From Bin87 sp026710825 (GTDB lineage Bacteria > Chloroflexota > Dehalococcoidia > Lucifugimonadales > UBA3495), in the NCBI GenBank assembly GCA_965232815.1, contig OZ247427.1, positions 1,550,001 through 1,614,000 on the forward strand: 64,000 nt of DNA, read 5' to 3'. The translations under genes were made by a program, and so were the position numbers. The notes under the pieces are model-generated. The model was not told the DNA's origin. It worked only from the letters and a program-made list of their open reading frames with translations, and did no database searches. This document shows, in pieces, positions 1-8,212 of the stretch (position 1 is the stretch's first letter; each line of letters opens with the position of its first letter).

Positions 1-1
1 C

Positions 2-202
2 CATCTGCTGAGGCGGTTCGAGCGCGAGCGCGGTGTGCGCCTGATCAAGCCGGTGGTGGCCGATTATCGATTGCAGCGTTACTTCATCGACCAACAGTTT
101 GCGGCGGCCGCATCAGCTCGGGCATTTGGCCGGGAGCAGGAACTGGGCGAGTCGGCCGGACGGGATGCCGGAAGCGGAAGTTTTTCGCACGATGGTGTCT
201 AG
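2..202 (+). CDS. C-terminal end of an unknown protein (5' end outside window)
   Basis: An open frame enters from the left edge and ends at TAG 200-202, giving 66 residues. The visible part is basic and aromatic (it includes FERERGVRLIKP and DYRLQRYFIDQQF) and turns into a low-complexity Gly/Ser/Ala tail. I do not recognise the family. The composition is ordinary for coding sequence and the frame has no internal stop, so it is probably the true 3' end of a gene starting before the window. No function can be assigned. Confidence 0.4.
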   Translation, partial: HLLRRFERERGVRLIKPVVADYRLQRYFIDQQFAAAASARAFGREQELGESAGRDAGSGSFSHDGV

Positions 203-669
203 CTAGTGGCGAGGGGCTGATCCCGCGTACCCGCGCATCCGGCCACCCTCTCCTAATCCGGGCGAGCGCTGCGGTCGGCGGTCCCGGTAAGGGAGGCTCG
301 GGCCCAAACCGCGGTCACGGAGGTCAAGTACGACGTTAGGTTCAAAGGGCAATCCGATGGCTGCGCCCTCGCCAGCGGTGTCGCGGCGCCCGCTGACGCC
401 GGGTTCAGCGAGGTGATGATCGTCGCCCACAGCAGCGCGGCCGGCGCCGGCGTGAAAAGCCCGGCCGGGACCGGAGAGCTGAGGGTATCGAGGGCGAGGT
501 CTACGCTTCTGTAGCCGACTCGGATGCCTAGCAGTTCGGGGTGCTGGAGCCCAACAGCGATCCCGCCAAGGCCAGGACCCTGCCGGTGCGGATCGAGGGA
601 GACTATCCAATGCTGACTGTCCTGGCATGAATCGAGCCTTCGCCGGACCGGTCGTGGGGGTCAGCGGGA
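203..669. other. Degenerate stretch with no intact gene
   Basis: No plausible intact gene. On the plus strand two short coding-like pieces in different frames can be read: one begins VTEVKYDVRFKGQSDG near 315, and the other, near 500-630, reads EGEVYASVADSDA, a TAG stop, then QFGVLEPNSDPAKART and TVLA before TGA. They could be halves of one small gene broken by a frameshift and a nonsense codon, but I cannot name the family. Confidence 0.25.
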
Positions 670-990
670 TTGATGTCCGCGAAGCCTTTCGGGGTCAGAG
701 CGACGCAAGACGTCGAAGAGGATGACGGCGAGGTGGTGCAGATCACGTTGCCTGCACTGGACCCGCCGCACTGCGTGACATTCATCAGCTGTCATAGGGA
801 GGGCGCGATGATCACCGAGTTGGGTACCGCTACGGGTACGTTTTGCCAGTGCCTTTGGGAGGGCATAGGAGATTTGGGCGTCAGCCGGAGCGATAGATTG
901 CAAGTGGTAGAGACTTGGGTAGAGGGTGAGACTCCCCGGGTGGATTTGGTCGTTGAAAATTGTGCGTTGAATGCCCTCCTCGGGGGCTGA
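670..990 (+). CDS. Possible small hypothetical protein
   Basis: A 106-residue acidic ORF with no recognised motif and no clear ribosome-binding site before its first start. Overlapping minus-strand ORFs of similar size exist, so the coding strand is uncertain. It lies between a degenerate stretch and a likely membrane protein gene and may be part of the same decayed region. Confidence 0.2.
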   Translation: MMSAKPFGVRATQDVEEDDGEVVQITLPALDPPHCVTFISCHREGAMITELGTATGTFCQCLWEGIGDLGVSRSDRLQVVETWVEGETPRVDLVVENCALNALLGG

Positions 991-1235
991 TGTCCTGCCA
1001 ACATGTTGATCACTGACCCCGGGTCAGCCAGCATGGGGCGGCTCTCCAATCCAAGTGTGTGTTGAAATCTGCCGCTCCATGAATGCCGGTCGTTATTTGA
1101 AAACGTGGGGAACGGCGTTGGCGGATCATATTTCCAAGCTTGCTCTTGCATTGATAGCGATGAAACAAAAAGCCGTAGGCGACAGTTCACTCAGAGCGCA
1201 CAGGGACATACGTTTGCTCTGACGCCTCGACGGTC

Positions 1236-1736
1236 GTGATAGGCAGTACTTTCCTGCCGTGGGCGGAATCGGCCACCTTGAGACAGCTCGGCAGTTGGGT
1301 CGGTTCTTCAGAATCACCCGATCTGAATGCATTTGAACTCGCGGGATATATTCATGAAGCCTCCGATGGAGACATCAACCTTGGAATCTTGCTTTTGTTG
1401 TTTGCGATGCCGATGCTGTTGGCACTGATCACGCTAATCATTGGCTTGGCCGGACTGATGGTCCGACGGTGGAATCCTGCCTTGGGAATCCTGTCGATCT
1501 TATGTCGGTTGGTCATGTGTCTGATTTCTGTCGGATTGGCAGTCGCAGGCACTGCTTTACAGAGTGATAGGAATCTTGATCTCAGTTCGAATCAGCTCGT
1601 AGTGGAAGAACTGAGACAGCGTCTTCACCTCGATGTTATTGTTCTGCACTGCGAAACCGTCGGCATAGGTAGTCTTAGCGGCACTCTGCACGGCGTTCCG
1701 GGTGCCGTTGTTCCACCCGATAGGGTTGTTCTATGA
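1236..1736 (+). CDS. Small hypothetical membrane protein
   Basis: A 166-residue ORF, apparently starting at GTG 1236. Two hydrophobic spans are clear: roughly residues 48-75 (ILLLLFAMPMLLALITLIIG) and residues 84-107 (LGILSILCRLVMCLISVGLA), separated by a short RRWNP loop. This suggests two transmembrane helices with the remaining C-terminal segment soluble. The stop overlaps the start of the downstream SDR gene by four bases, which supports translation in this frame. No family is recognised and the start is weakly supported. Confidence 0.4.
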   Translation: MIGSTFLPWAESATLRQLGSWVGSSESPDLNAFELAGYIHEASDGDINLGILLLLFAMPMLLALITLIIGLAGLMVRRWNPALGILSILCRLVMCLISVGLAVAGTALQSDRNLDLSSNQLVVEELRQRLHLDVIVLHCETVGIGSLSGTLHGVPGAVVPPDRVVL

Positions 1737-2602
1737 ATCATCAGATGCAAGGCAAAATCTGCCTGATAACAGGCGGCAGCGATGGCATCGGCTACGTGGC
1801 CTCCCGCGAACTGGCCCATATGGGGGCCAGGGTAGTCATCGTTGGCCGCAATCCCGCCAAGACCGAAGCCGCAGTGCAGCAGATCATCGCCGATACGGAC
1901 AACCCGGCAGTTGGGTACTTACTGGCCGACCTTTCTTCCCAACGTGAGGTGCGTCGGGTGGCTGCCGAGGCGATGGAACTCGTGCCCCATCTGGATGTGC
2001 TGCTGAACAACGCCGGGGCCATCTTCCTGTCCGGCGGGCGCAGCGTTGATGGTATCGAGATGACCTTCGCGCTCAACCACTTGAGCTACTTCCTGCTGAC
2101 CAACCTGCTGCTGGAACACCTGCGGAAAGCGCCACGGGCCCGGATCATCAACGTATCCTCTTGTGCGCATGAGTCTCCGGGCAAGTTCCGGCTGGAAGAT
2201 CTGGCTGATCCTTCAGGCAAGGGGAGATATCCAGCCTACAAACGCTCCAAGCTCTGCAACATCCTGTTCACCTACGAGCTGGCCCGGCGTCTGGAAGGCG
2301 AGAATATCACCGTGAATGCCCTGCATCCCGGCCTGGTGCGGACCAACATCGCCCGCAATAATGGGGTGCTGGGCCGCGTGGTCAATTTTTTCATTAGAGT
2401 TCGCGGCATCACCCCGGATCAGGGTGCGGAGACGCCGGTGTACCTGGCCGTATCGCCCGAAGTGGAGGGTGTGAGCGGCAGGTATTTCGTGGACTGCCGC
2501 CCAGTGCCGTCCATCGGCATGAGCTACGATGCAGAACTGGCTGCCAGGCTGTGGGACATCAGCACGTCGCTTACTGCCGCAGGCGATCCGCCGGCCCGCT
2601 GA
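1733..2602 (+). CDS. Short-chain dehydrogenase/reductase, retinol-dehydrogenase-like
   Basis: A classical SDR of 289 residues, expected to oxidise or reduce an alcohol/ketone with NAD(P)H in the cytoplasm. Seen in the sequence: the Rossmann motif TGGSDGIG at 13-20, NNAG at 92-95, the catalytic serine region NVSSC at 140-144, and the YKRSK catalytic motif (Y169, K173). After the active site it continues with NALHPGLVRTNI, typical of the family. Length and motif spacing match the retinol-dehydrogenase/WWOX-like branch. The start ATG at 1733 overlaps the preceding membrane-protein gene by four bases. The substrate cannot be inferred. Confidence 0.9.
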   Translation: MNHQMQGKICLITGGSDGIGYVASRELAHMGARVVIVGRNPAKTEAAVQQIIADTDNPAVGYLLADLSSQREVRRVAAEAMELVPHLDVLLNNAGAIFLSGGRSVDGIEMTFALNHLSYFLLTNLLLEHLRKAPRARIINVSSCAHESPGKFRLEDLADPSGKGRYPAYKRSKLCNILFTYELARRLEGENITVNALHPGLVRTNIARNNGVLGRVVNFFIRVRGITPDQGAETPVYLAVSPEVEGVSGRYFVDCRPVPSIGMSYDAELAARLWDISTSLTAAGDPPAR

Positions 2603-2789
2603 CAATAGCACCCGGTGGGGAAACCGACTTCCCTTCCTGATCGATTGTTTCCCCACTTTAATGTCCCGACAGCAGCGGCTCGACGTGCCCTTACCGCCCC
2701 TTGCGGCGCCTCACGTCAACGCCCTGATGGGGAAGGTAGCGTTGCAATTCAGGTGGTTCGATCAGACAAACGCCGTGGCCGGTGTGGGT

Positions 2790-2814
2790 AGGACTAATAA
2801 TTATTCGCCCCTAC
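2790..2814. repeat. Degenerate copy of the GTAGGGGCG palindromic repeat
   Basis: The right arm ATTATTCGCCCCTAC (2800-2814) matches the repeat at 18041-18068, but the left arm is decayed (GTAGGACTAATA). It covers the stop codon of the minus-strand exonuclease III gene, so the last bases of that gene lie within the repeat. Confidence 0.5.
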
Positions 2815-3584
2815 AAGCGTTCCAGTTCGATGCCGACGGGGCAGTGATCGGATCCCATCACGTCGGGCAGTATGAAGGCATCGGTCAGGTTGGAGGCGAA
2901 ATCGCTGTCGGTGAAGAAGTAGTCGATGCGCCAGCCCACGTTGCGGTCTCTCGCGCGAGTCACCTGATTCCACCAACTGTAGTTTCCCGGTTCCTGGTTG
3001 AACCGGCGAAAGGTGTCGATGTAGCCGTGTTCAAGGAAGGTGTCCATCCAGGCCCGTTCTTCCGGAAGGAAGCCGGAAATCTTCGTGTTTTCCCTGGGCC
3101 GGGCGAGGTCGATCTCCTTATGGGCGGTATTTACGTCGCCGCACACAACCACGCTGCGGCCTTCGCTTCGCAGCCTGTCCACGTAATCGAGGAAGGCGTC
3201 GTAGAACTCCATCTTGTAAAGCAGGCGTTCGGCGGACCGCTTGCCGTTGGGGAAATAGATGCCCAGGAGCACGAAATCATCGAAGTCGGCGACGATGGTG
3301 CGCCCCTCGCTGTCGAACTGCTCAACGCCCAGGCCGAAGCTGACACTGCGGGGTTCATGTCCTTCACGGGTGTAGAGTCCCACGCCGCTGTAGCCCTTGC
3401 GCTCCGGAGTGGTGAACCAGCAGGAATAACCCTCGACCTGCTTCAGGGCGGTGGGCAACTGAGACTCGTGGGCCTTGGTTTCCTGGAGGCACAGCACGTC
3501 GGGCTGCGCCTCCTGAAACCACTCAAGGAATCCCTTTTTGTGAACCGCCCGAATGCCGTTGACGTTCCACGAAATCAGCTTCAT
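2811..3584 (-). CDS. xthA: Exodeoxyribonuclease III (AP endonuclease, EEP family)
   Basis: A 257-residue enzyme of the exonuclease III family, which cleaves 5' of abasic sites and degrades 3' ends in base-excision repair. Seen: N-terminal MKLISWNVNGIR with N7, LQETK with the metal-binding E35, CGDVN with D150 and N152, and the C-terminal GSDHCPVGIEL with the D246-H247 pair. All key positions of the family are present at the usual spacing and the length is typical. It is transcribed on the minus strand, convergent with the SDR gene. Its stop codon lies inside a palindromic repeat arm. Confidence 0.95.
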   Translation of the reverse strand: MKLISWNVNGIRAVHKKGFLEWFQEAQPDVLCLQETKAHESQLPTALKQVEGYSCWFTTPERKGYSGVGLYTREGHEPRSVSFGLGVEQFDSEGRTIVADFDDFVLLGIYFPNGKRSAERLLYKMEFYDAFLDYVDRLRSEGRSVVVCGDVNTAHKEIDLARPRENTKISGFLPEERAWMDTFLEHGYIDTFRRFNQEPGNYSWWNQVTRARDRNVGWRIDYFFTDSDFASNLTDAFILPDVMGSDHCPVGIELERL

Positions 3585-3782
3585 GCTCCACTCTCTCAGT
3601 CACGTCTCCGCCGCAGGGAGATGCGAGAATATCCGTTTGAGCCCAATTTTAGCACGGGCAGCGGATCGCATTCTGACGCCGGAGTGGCCGGTTTTGACGC
3701 CTAAAATGGGCACTGCTACACTCGGGCCTCTTACCGCATACCTCTGCATGTGACGTTTTAGGCCGCGAGCCAAGGGGGATTG

Positions 3783-5237
3783 ATGCCCGCTCGGACAGGA
3801 AAAGAATACATCGCCGGTCTCAGGGACCGCCCCCGGGAGGTGTGGATACGGGGTGAACTGGTGAAGGATGTGACCAGCCACCCTTACTTCCGCAACGGAG
3901 TCCAATCGGTGGCCGCGCTGTACGACCTGCAACACGACCCGGAGGTGGGGCATGAAATGACCTTCACCTCCCCCAGCACCGGGGACCAGGTCGGCCTGTC
4001 TTTCATGATCCCCAGGACCCATGAAGACCTGGAGCGGCGGCGCAACATGATGGCCCGTTGGGCGTGGACCAGTTGCGGGATGATGGCCCGCACGCCGGAC
4101 TTCCTGAACGTGGGACTGACCGCCTGGGCCGCCGCATCGGACTATTTTGCCCAGAACCGCCCCGAGTTCCAGGAAAACGTGCTCCGTTACCACGAGTTCA
4201 TCCGGGAGAACGACGTTACTCTCACCCACACGCTGGTCAACCTGCAGCGGAGCCGATCTCCGTCGACGGTGGACAACCTGACCGAGCAGGTCGCGCTGAC
4301 TGTGACCAAAGAGACCGACGCAGGCATCGTGGTCCGGGGCAGCCGGATTCTCGCCACCCTGGGCCCAATATCCGATGAAATCGCGGTGTACCCGACTCGG
4401 ACTCACCTGATCGGAGACGACGCCTGGCGTCAGGCGTTTTCCTTTTCGATTCCCTGCGACACCCCTGGCCTGAAGTTCCTTTGTCGGGAGAGCTTCGACC
4501 ACGACCGTTCCCACTTCGACCATCCGCTGGGGTCCCGGTTCGAAGAGATGGACGCGGTGGTGTTCTTCGACGATGTCCTGGTGCCGTGGGAACGGGTTTT
4601 CCTTTTGGGCGATCCTGAACTGTGTAACAACTATTCGGCCAGCACCCACGCGCTTGCCCACACCGGGCACCAGGTCACCACTCGCAGGGTGGTAAAGACC
4701 GAGTTCGTCCTGGGCCTGCTCTCGCTGATGGCGGAGACTTTGGGGTCAACCGAGATACCGCACGTGCAGGAGCGCATGGGCGAGGTGATTGTTTACCTGG
4801 AAACCATGCGGGCCTTGCTGCGGGCCGCCGAGGCCGACGCCGAGATCGACGGGTGGGGAGTTATGTGCCCGGCGATGGCGCCGTTCAATGCGAGCCGCGG
4901 GCTGTTTCCCACCACCATTTACCCCAGGCTGGCCGAAATCGTGCAGCAGATGGGTTCCAGCAGCCTGATGGCGCTGCCGGCCGAAGCGGACTTTGACACG
5001 CCCATTGCGGCAGAGATCGAGCGGTACATGTCCACGGACTCCGCCAGCGCACGGGACCGGGCCAAGCTGTTCCATCTGGCCTGGGACGTGGCGTGCAGCG
5101 CATTCGGAGGGCGCCAGGTTCTGTACGAGCGTTTCTTCGGAGGCGACCCGGTGCGCAATGCGATGATGCTGTACAGCAACTATGACAAGGAGCCATCCAT
5201 GGCCCGGGTGCACGAGTTCCTGAACCGGAGCGGGTGA
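3783..5237 (+). CDS. 4-hydroxyphenylacetate 3-hydroxylase (HpaB) family protein
   Basis: A 484-residue protein with the N- and C-terminal HpaB domains. The family contains FADH2-using aromatic monooxygenases and the 4-hydroxybutyryl-CoA dehydratase/vinylacetyl-CoA isomerase branch. Visible family features are the N-terminal TGKEYIAGLRD, the central VNLQRSRS...TDAGIVVRGSRILATL segment, FFDDVLVPWERVFL, and the acyl-CoA-dehydrogenase-like helical end. ATG 3783 follows AAGGGGG and is preferred to the TTG just before it. The 4Fe-4S cysteine pattern of the dehydratase branch is not obvious, so a flavin monooxygenase is more likely. A cupin, a hydrolase and a VOC gene lie beside it on the other strand, which suggests aromatic-ring catabolism. 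Confidence 0.85.
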   Translation: MPARTGKEYIAGLRDRPREVWIRGELVKDVTSHPYFRNGVQSVAALYDLQHDPEVGHEMTFTSPSTGDQVGLSFMIPRTHEDLERRRNMMARWAWTSCGMMARTPDFLNVGLTAWAAASDYFAQNRPEFQENVLRYHEFIRENDVTLTHTLVNLQRSRSPSTVDNLTEQVALTVTKETDAGIVVRGSRILATLGPISDEIAVYPTRTHLIGDDAWRQAFSFSIPCDTPGLKFLCRESFDHDRSHFDHPLGSRFEEMDAVVFFDDVLVPWERVFLLGDPELCNNYSASTHALAHTGHQVTTRRVVKTEFVLGLLSLMAETLGSTEIPHVQERMGEVIVYLETMRALLRAAEADAEIDGWGVMCPAMAPFNASRGLFPTTIYPRLAEIVQQMGSSSLMALPAEADFDTPIAAEIERYMSTDSASARDRAKLFHLAWDVACSAFGGRQVLYERFFGGDPVRNAMMLYSNYDKEPSMARVHEFLNRSG

Positions 5238-5392
5238 GTCGCTGCAGACTCGCTTTGAACCGTTGCGAAAAGCGGCTCCGTAGGCCGGCGTTCACCCCAT
5301 CCCGGCAACCGGATCAATGAAGTCCGGCGGCGGTGACCAATGCCACGCGGACAGGCCTCCCACTTGAGGCCTGCCGCTCGGTCAGAGTTGGT

Positions 5393-5734
5393 TTACTGGT
5401 TGGACAGGGGGATGGTGCAGGTGACGCAGGGCTGGTCGCCGTGTGTCGCGGTTGTGTGGCCCTGGCCGGTGGTGTCCTCCACCAGGCGGGCGTCGCCGGG
5501 GCCGAAGACGTGCTTGGAGCCGTCGCCCAGGCCGATCTCCAGTTGGCCGGACAGGATGATGACAAACTGGCGGCGCGGGGCCGGGTGCCAGTCAGAGAAG
5601 CGGCCGGCCGGGGATTCGCTGAAGCTGATGGTGGTGGTTGCCTGGGCGCTCTTCCAATCAGGCGTCTGGTCCAGGTCAATGGTCTCAATGTGGGACTGGC
5701 CGTCATCGCCAGAGTAAAGTCTGAAGGTTCCCAT
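5393..5734 (-). CDS. Cupin-domain protein
   Basis: A 113-residue single-domain cupin. The conserved barrel is visible from the HPAPRRQFVIILSGQLEIGLGDG segment (broken form of cupin motif 1) to the FGPGDARLVEDTTGQGH segment (motif 2), with H50 and H92/H98 as candidate metal ligands. A strong GGAGG lies seven bases before ATG 5734. It sits with hydrolase and VOC genes on the same strand, facing the HpaB-type gene, and is probably part of a small-molecule catabolic group. Substrate unknown. Confidence 0.8.
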   Translation of the reverse strand: MGTFRLYSGDDGQSHIETIDLDQTPDWKSAQATTTISFSESPAGRFSDWHPAPRRQFVIILSGQLEIGLGDGSKHVFGPGDARLVEDTTGQGHTTATHGDQPCVTCTIPLSNQ

Positions 5735-5788
5735 CGTGTTCCTCCGTTTTGGTCTGTGGGGGATACGGTTTGTCTGTAGGGGATGTGG

Positions 5789-6676
5789 TCACGCCACGGC
5801 TGCAGGCTGCTGTGCCTCGACTTTGGCGATGAACTCCAGCAGTTGCGCGGCGTAGAAAGTGGACTTCATGTGGTAGCGGTTGGTGGCGGCAATGCCCGGG
5901 AAGGTGTTGTCGTGCTGACCGATGACGGCCCACTCATCGTGGGTCCACGGCGACGGGAGCAGGTCGGCGTTGGGTACCAGCCGCTTCACGTTCTCGGCGG
6001 CAGACTTGTGGTGAACGTCGTCCGGAGTGTTGCCCTCGAAGGCCAGAACCGGGCAGGTGATGGACTTCAGCTGCTCCTCGGTCAGGTCTCCCACCGGGTT
6101 GGGTCGGGAGAACTGGTCCCGCCAGCGACGCATGACAGAGCAGAACTCATCGGGGTCCATGGCAAGGATCCGTTCCCGGTTGTCAGCGTTGTCCCGGATG
6201 CGTTGCTCGAAAAACTCGGTAGCGGCCACGGCGGCCATTCCGCCTCGCTCGGCGGCCTCGATGTACTGTCCGTAGTAGCCGGGCGACATCAGTTCGGCAC
6301 TCCTCGGCCCGCCGGAGACTTCCCAGATAAATGCAGCCTTGACCACCTCCGGGTGCCGAACGGCCACCGTCAGGGACGTGCGGGAACCGGCGGACCCTCC
6401 GGCCAGGTAAGCCGGGGCAGCGTTCAGGTATTTCAGCAGAGCCGCCATCTCCTCAGCCCAAAGGTGCTGCTCGGAAAGCTCGCCACCGATCACCACATCG
6501 GACTTGCCGCAGTTGCGGCGGTCGTGGATGATGACGCGGCAATGGGTCGACAGCAGGGCGGCCATGGGACGCAGGCCGTTATGGTCCACCCTTCCACCCG
6601 GCGTCAGCATGACCGTGGGGCCGGCGCCATACTCCTCGTAATACAGGTTGACTCCGTCTATGTTGGCGTAAGGCAC
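5789..6676 (-). CDS. Alpha/beta hydrolase
   Basis: A 295-residue alpha/beta-hydrolase-fold protein. Seen: the strand and oxyanion region PTVMLTPGGRVDHNG, HDRRNCGKSD, the nucleophile elbow GGSAGS with S95, a lid region after residue 125, and a late WTHDEW with a candidate catalytic histidine. The start is GTG at 6676, with AAAGGAG six bases upstream. Its position between the cupin and VOC genes on the same strand, next to an HpaB-type monooxygenase, fits hydrolysis of a ring-cleavage product or an ester in aromatic catabolism. That role is inferred from context only. Confidence 0.85.
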   Translation of the reverse strand: MPYANIDGVNLYYEEYGAGPTVMLTPGGRVDHNGLRPMAALLSTHCRVIIHDRRNCGKSDVVIGGELSEQHLWAEEMAALLKYLNAAPAYLAGGSAGSRTSLTVAVRHPEVVKAAFIWEVSGGPRSAELMSPGYYGQYIEAAERGGMAAVAATEFFEQRIRDNADNRERILAMDPDEFCSVMRRWRDQFSRPNPVGDLTEEQLKSITCPVLAFEGNTPDDVHHKSAAENVKRLVPNADLLPSPWTHDEWAVIGQHDNTFPGIAATNRYHMKSTFYAAQLLEFIAKVEAQQPAAVA

Positions 6677-6733
6677 TGCTCACTCCTTTCTGGTTGAACG
6701 CCGCTCTGTTTGAATACCGCGGCACAGGTGGGG

Positions 6734-7261
6734 TCAGGACCGGGACACCGGTAGTTTGGCGCCCTGGAACGGCCCCTCGGTGGCCTCAAAAGACTTGGAG
6801 AAGGCCAGAATCTCCTCGTTGGACTGGTTGCTCAGGTCGATAGGACGGCTGAACCCCTGTCTTACCACGTAGCCGGTCTTGTAATACAACTCGACCCGAT
6901 TGTCCTCCGGGTCGAAGAAGTAGACGCTGCAGGAGATTCCATGGGTTACCGTCTGGTCGATACGGACGTTTTCCGCCAGCAGCCGCTGGTACAAGTCTTT
7001 CAGAGCGTCCATGCTTTCGACGATAAAAGAAACTTGTCCGACGCCGGTGGTCTTGGGCCGGGGCCCCATCGGGTGGTCATCTCCCCTCGCCTCTCCCAAG
7101 GCCAACTCGTGGTGTTCGTTGTCTGGGTCGGCGCTCAGGAAGCAGCTTCCCCGGTCTGGGTCCTCATCGGTTACCGTCAGTCCGATGACGCGGGTATAGA
7201 AGTCCCTCATCTTGAAGAAGTCGTCGCAGACCAGACCGACGTGGCCCAAATTGGTGACCAT
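6734..7261 (-). CDS. VOC-family protein, extradiol-dioxygenase-like
   Basis: A 175-residue vicinal-oxygen-chelate protein resembling catechol 2,3-dioxygenases. It begins MVTNLGHVGLVCDD, has HHELAL in the first module and a second module around VGQVSFIVESMDAL, and ends with DPEDNRVELYY, carrying the usual His, His and Glu metal ligands. The start is placed at ATG 7261 because AGGAGG precedes it by seven bases. An in-frame start 60 bases upstream has no such site. The gene heads the minus-strand VOC-hydrolase-cupin series. Ring cleavage is plausible, but the family also holds glyoxalases and resistance proteins. Confidence 0.85.
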   Translation of the reverse strand: MVTNLGHVGLVCDDFFKMRDFYTRVIGLTVTDEDPDRGSCFLSADPDNEHHELALGEARGDDHPMGPRPKTTGVGQVSFIVESMDALKDLYQRLLAENVRIDQTVTHGISCSVYFFDPEDNRVELYYKTGYVVRQGFSRPIDLSNQSNEEILAFSKSFEATEGPFQGAKLPVSRS

Positions 7262-7564
7262 ACCCTGCCTCCTCGTCTTGTAGTGGGACTCTGATCCCGC
7301 CAGTACGGGCGTCACATCCACAAATCCCGATCCCGGCGTGGGCTGATATTAACATGGGGTTCCCGCCCGTACAATGGCTGGGAGAGCACGACCGTTGGAA
7401 CGTTGGCGTACGCTTCTGCGCGTTGCACCTCGGCTTCGGTTCAGGGTCTCCGGTGGACGAGTTAAAACGCCTGTGTTGGTCATCAGAACACGGGAGACGC
7501 GGTTCTTCGTCGCTTTCTCTGTCCCAGCGTTCCCGTGACCTTCCTCATGAGGGCTGTTACATCG
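7262..7564. other. Intergenic region, nothing recognised
   Basis: About 300 bases between the VOC gene and an IS remnant. It probably contains the promoter of the minus-strand VOC-hydrolase-cupin group. No gene or convincing structure is visible. Confidence 0.4.
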
Positions 7565-7711
7565 TCAAGGAGACGTAGTCACACCAGGCTGAGCCGCCCC
7601 CAATGATTGGGCCATTTTCCATGTGAGGCAAGCCAGCACTGGCGCAGGATCCGCCGCCGCCTCCTTGAGTATGTTGATGATCTCCTCGGCCGTATGCTTC
7701 CTCTTCGGCAT
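7565..7711 (-). pseudogene. Remnant of IS3-family transposase OrfA
   Basis: The minus-strand frame starts MPKRKHTAEEIINILKEA, the typical N-terminus of IS3-group OrfA helix-turn-helix proteins. After about 18 residues the similarity is lost and the frame ends after 48. No OrfB/DDE sequence and no terminal repeats are seen nearby. It is a small scar of an old insertion, next to tRNA-Ser. Confidence 0.55.
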
Positions 7712-7844
7712 ATCTGATCCGCCCATCTTGCCGAGGGTCCTAACATCGGTCCAGGGCGGATTCTTGGGGGTCAGGTCACTCCGTGTTCCATTCCGTGTAC
7801 CACTATATTTCGTGGGTTGATCTGGTTTCACCGAACGTTGCAGG

Positions 7845-7889
7845 AAATAAAAATGGCCGTTCCCTACTTGATTTGAGTAGGGAACGGCC
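7845..7889 (-). terminator. Rho-independent terminator of tRNA-Ser
   Basis: A perfect 13-bp stem (arms 7855-7867 and 7877-7889, GGCCGTTCCCTAC and its complement) with a 9-nt loop. On the minus strand it is followed by ATTTTTATTT. It lies about 30 bases downstream of the tRNA-Ser 3' end and is correctly oriented to terminate it. Confidence 0.85.
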
Positions 7890-7918
7890 TTGGTTACTGG
7901 CGATTTACGATGTACAAA

Positions 7919-8008
7919 TGGCGGAGAGGGCGGGATTCGAACCCGCGAGAGGCGTAAACCCCTACGCGATTTCCAGTCGCGCCCATTCGTCCACTCTGGC
8001 ACCTCTCC
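7919..8008 (-). tRNA. tRNA-Ser(GGA)
   Basis: On the minus strand the sequence folds as a class II tRNA with acceptor GGAGAGG/CCTCTCC, a D-arm, and an anticodon stem CGCGA/TCGCG around loop CTGGAAA giving anticodon GGA. It has a long variable arm typical of serine tRNAs, T-loop GTTCGAATC, discriminator G and an encoded CCA. Total about 90 nt. A terminator follows immediately. Confidence 0.95.
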
Positions 8009-8212
8009 GCACGGCCCGCCGATGGGTCGCCCCGGCGCGGCGACGGCAATTATAGCATGCTGTCGATTCAGCCTCGAAGCAGCCCTGCTGAGCCGGCCCG
8101 CCGGCTCGTGCCCGTAGACCGCGTTCGCGCCGGGGCAGTGTTGACCGAGGGGGGGTGCGTTGATACTATCCCGCCAGTTTATTTTCCATACGCGATACGC
8201 GGAGCGGTGTGT

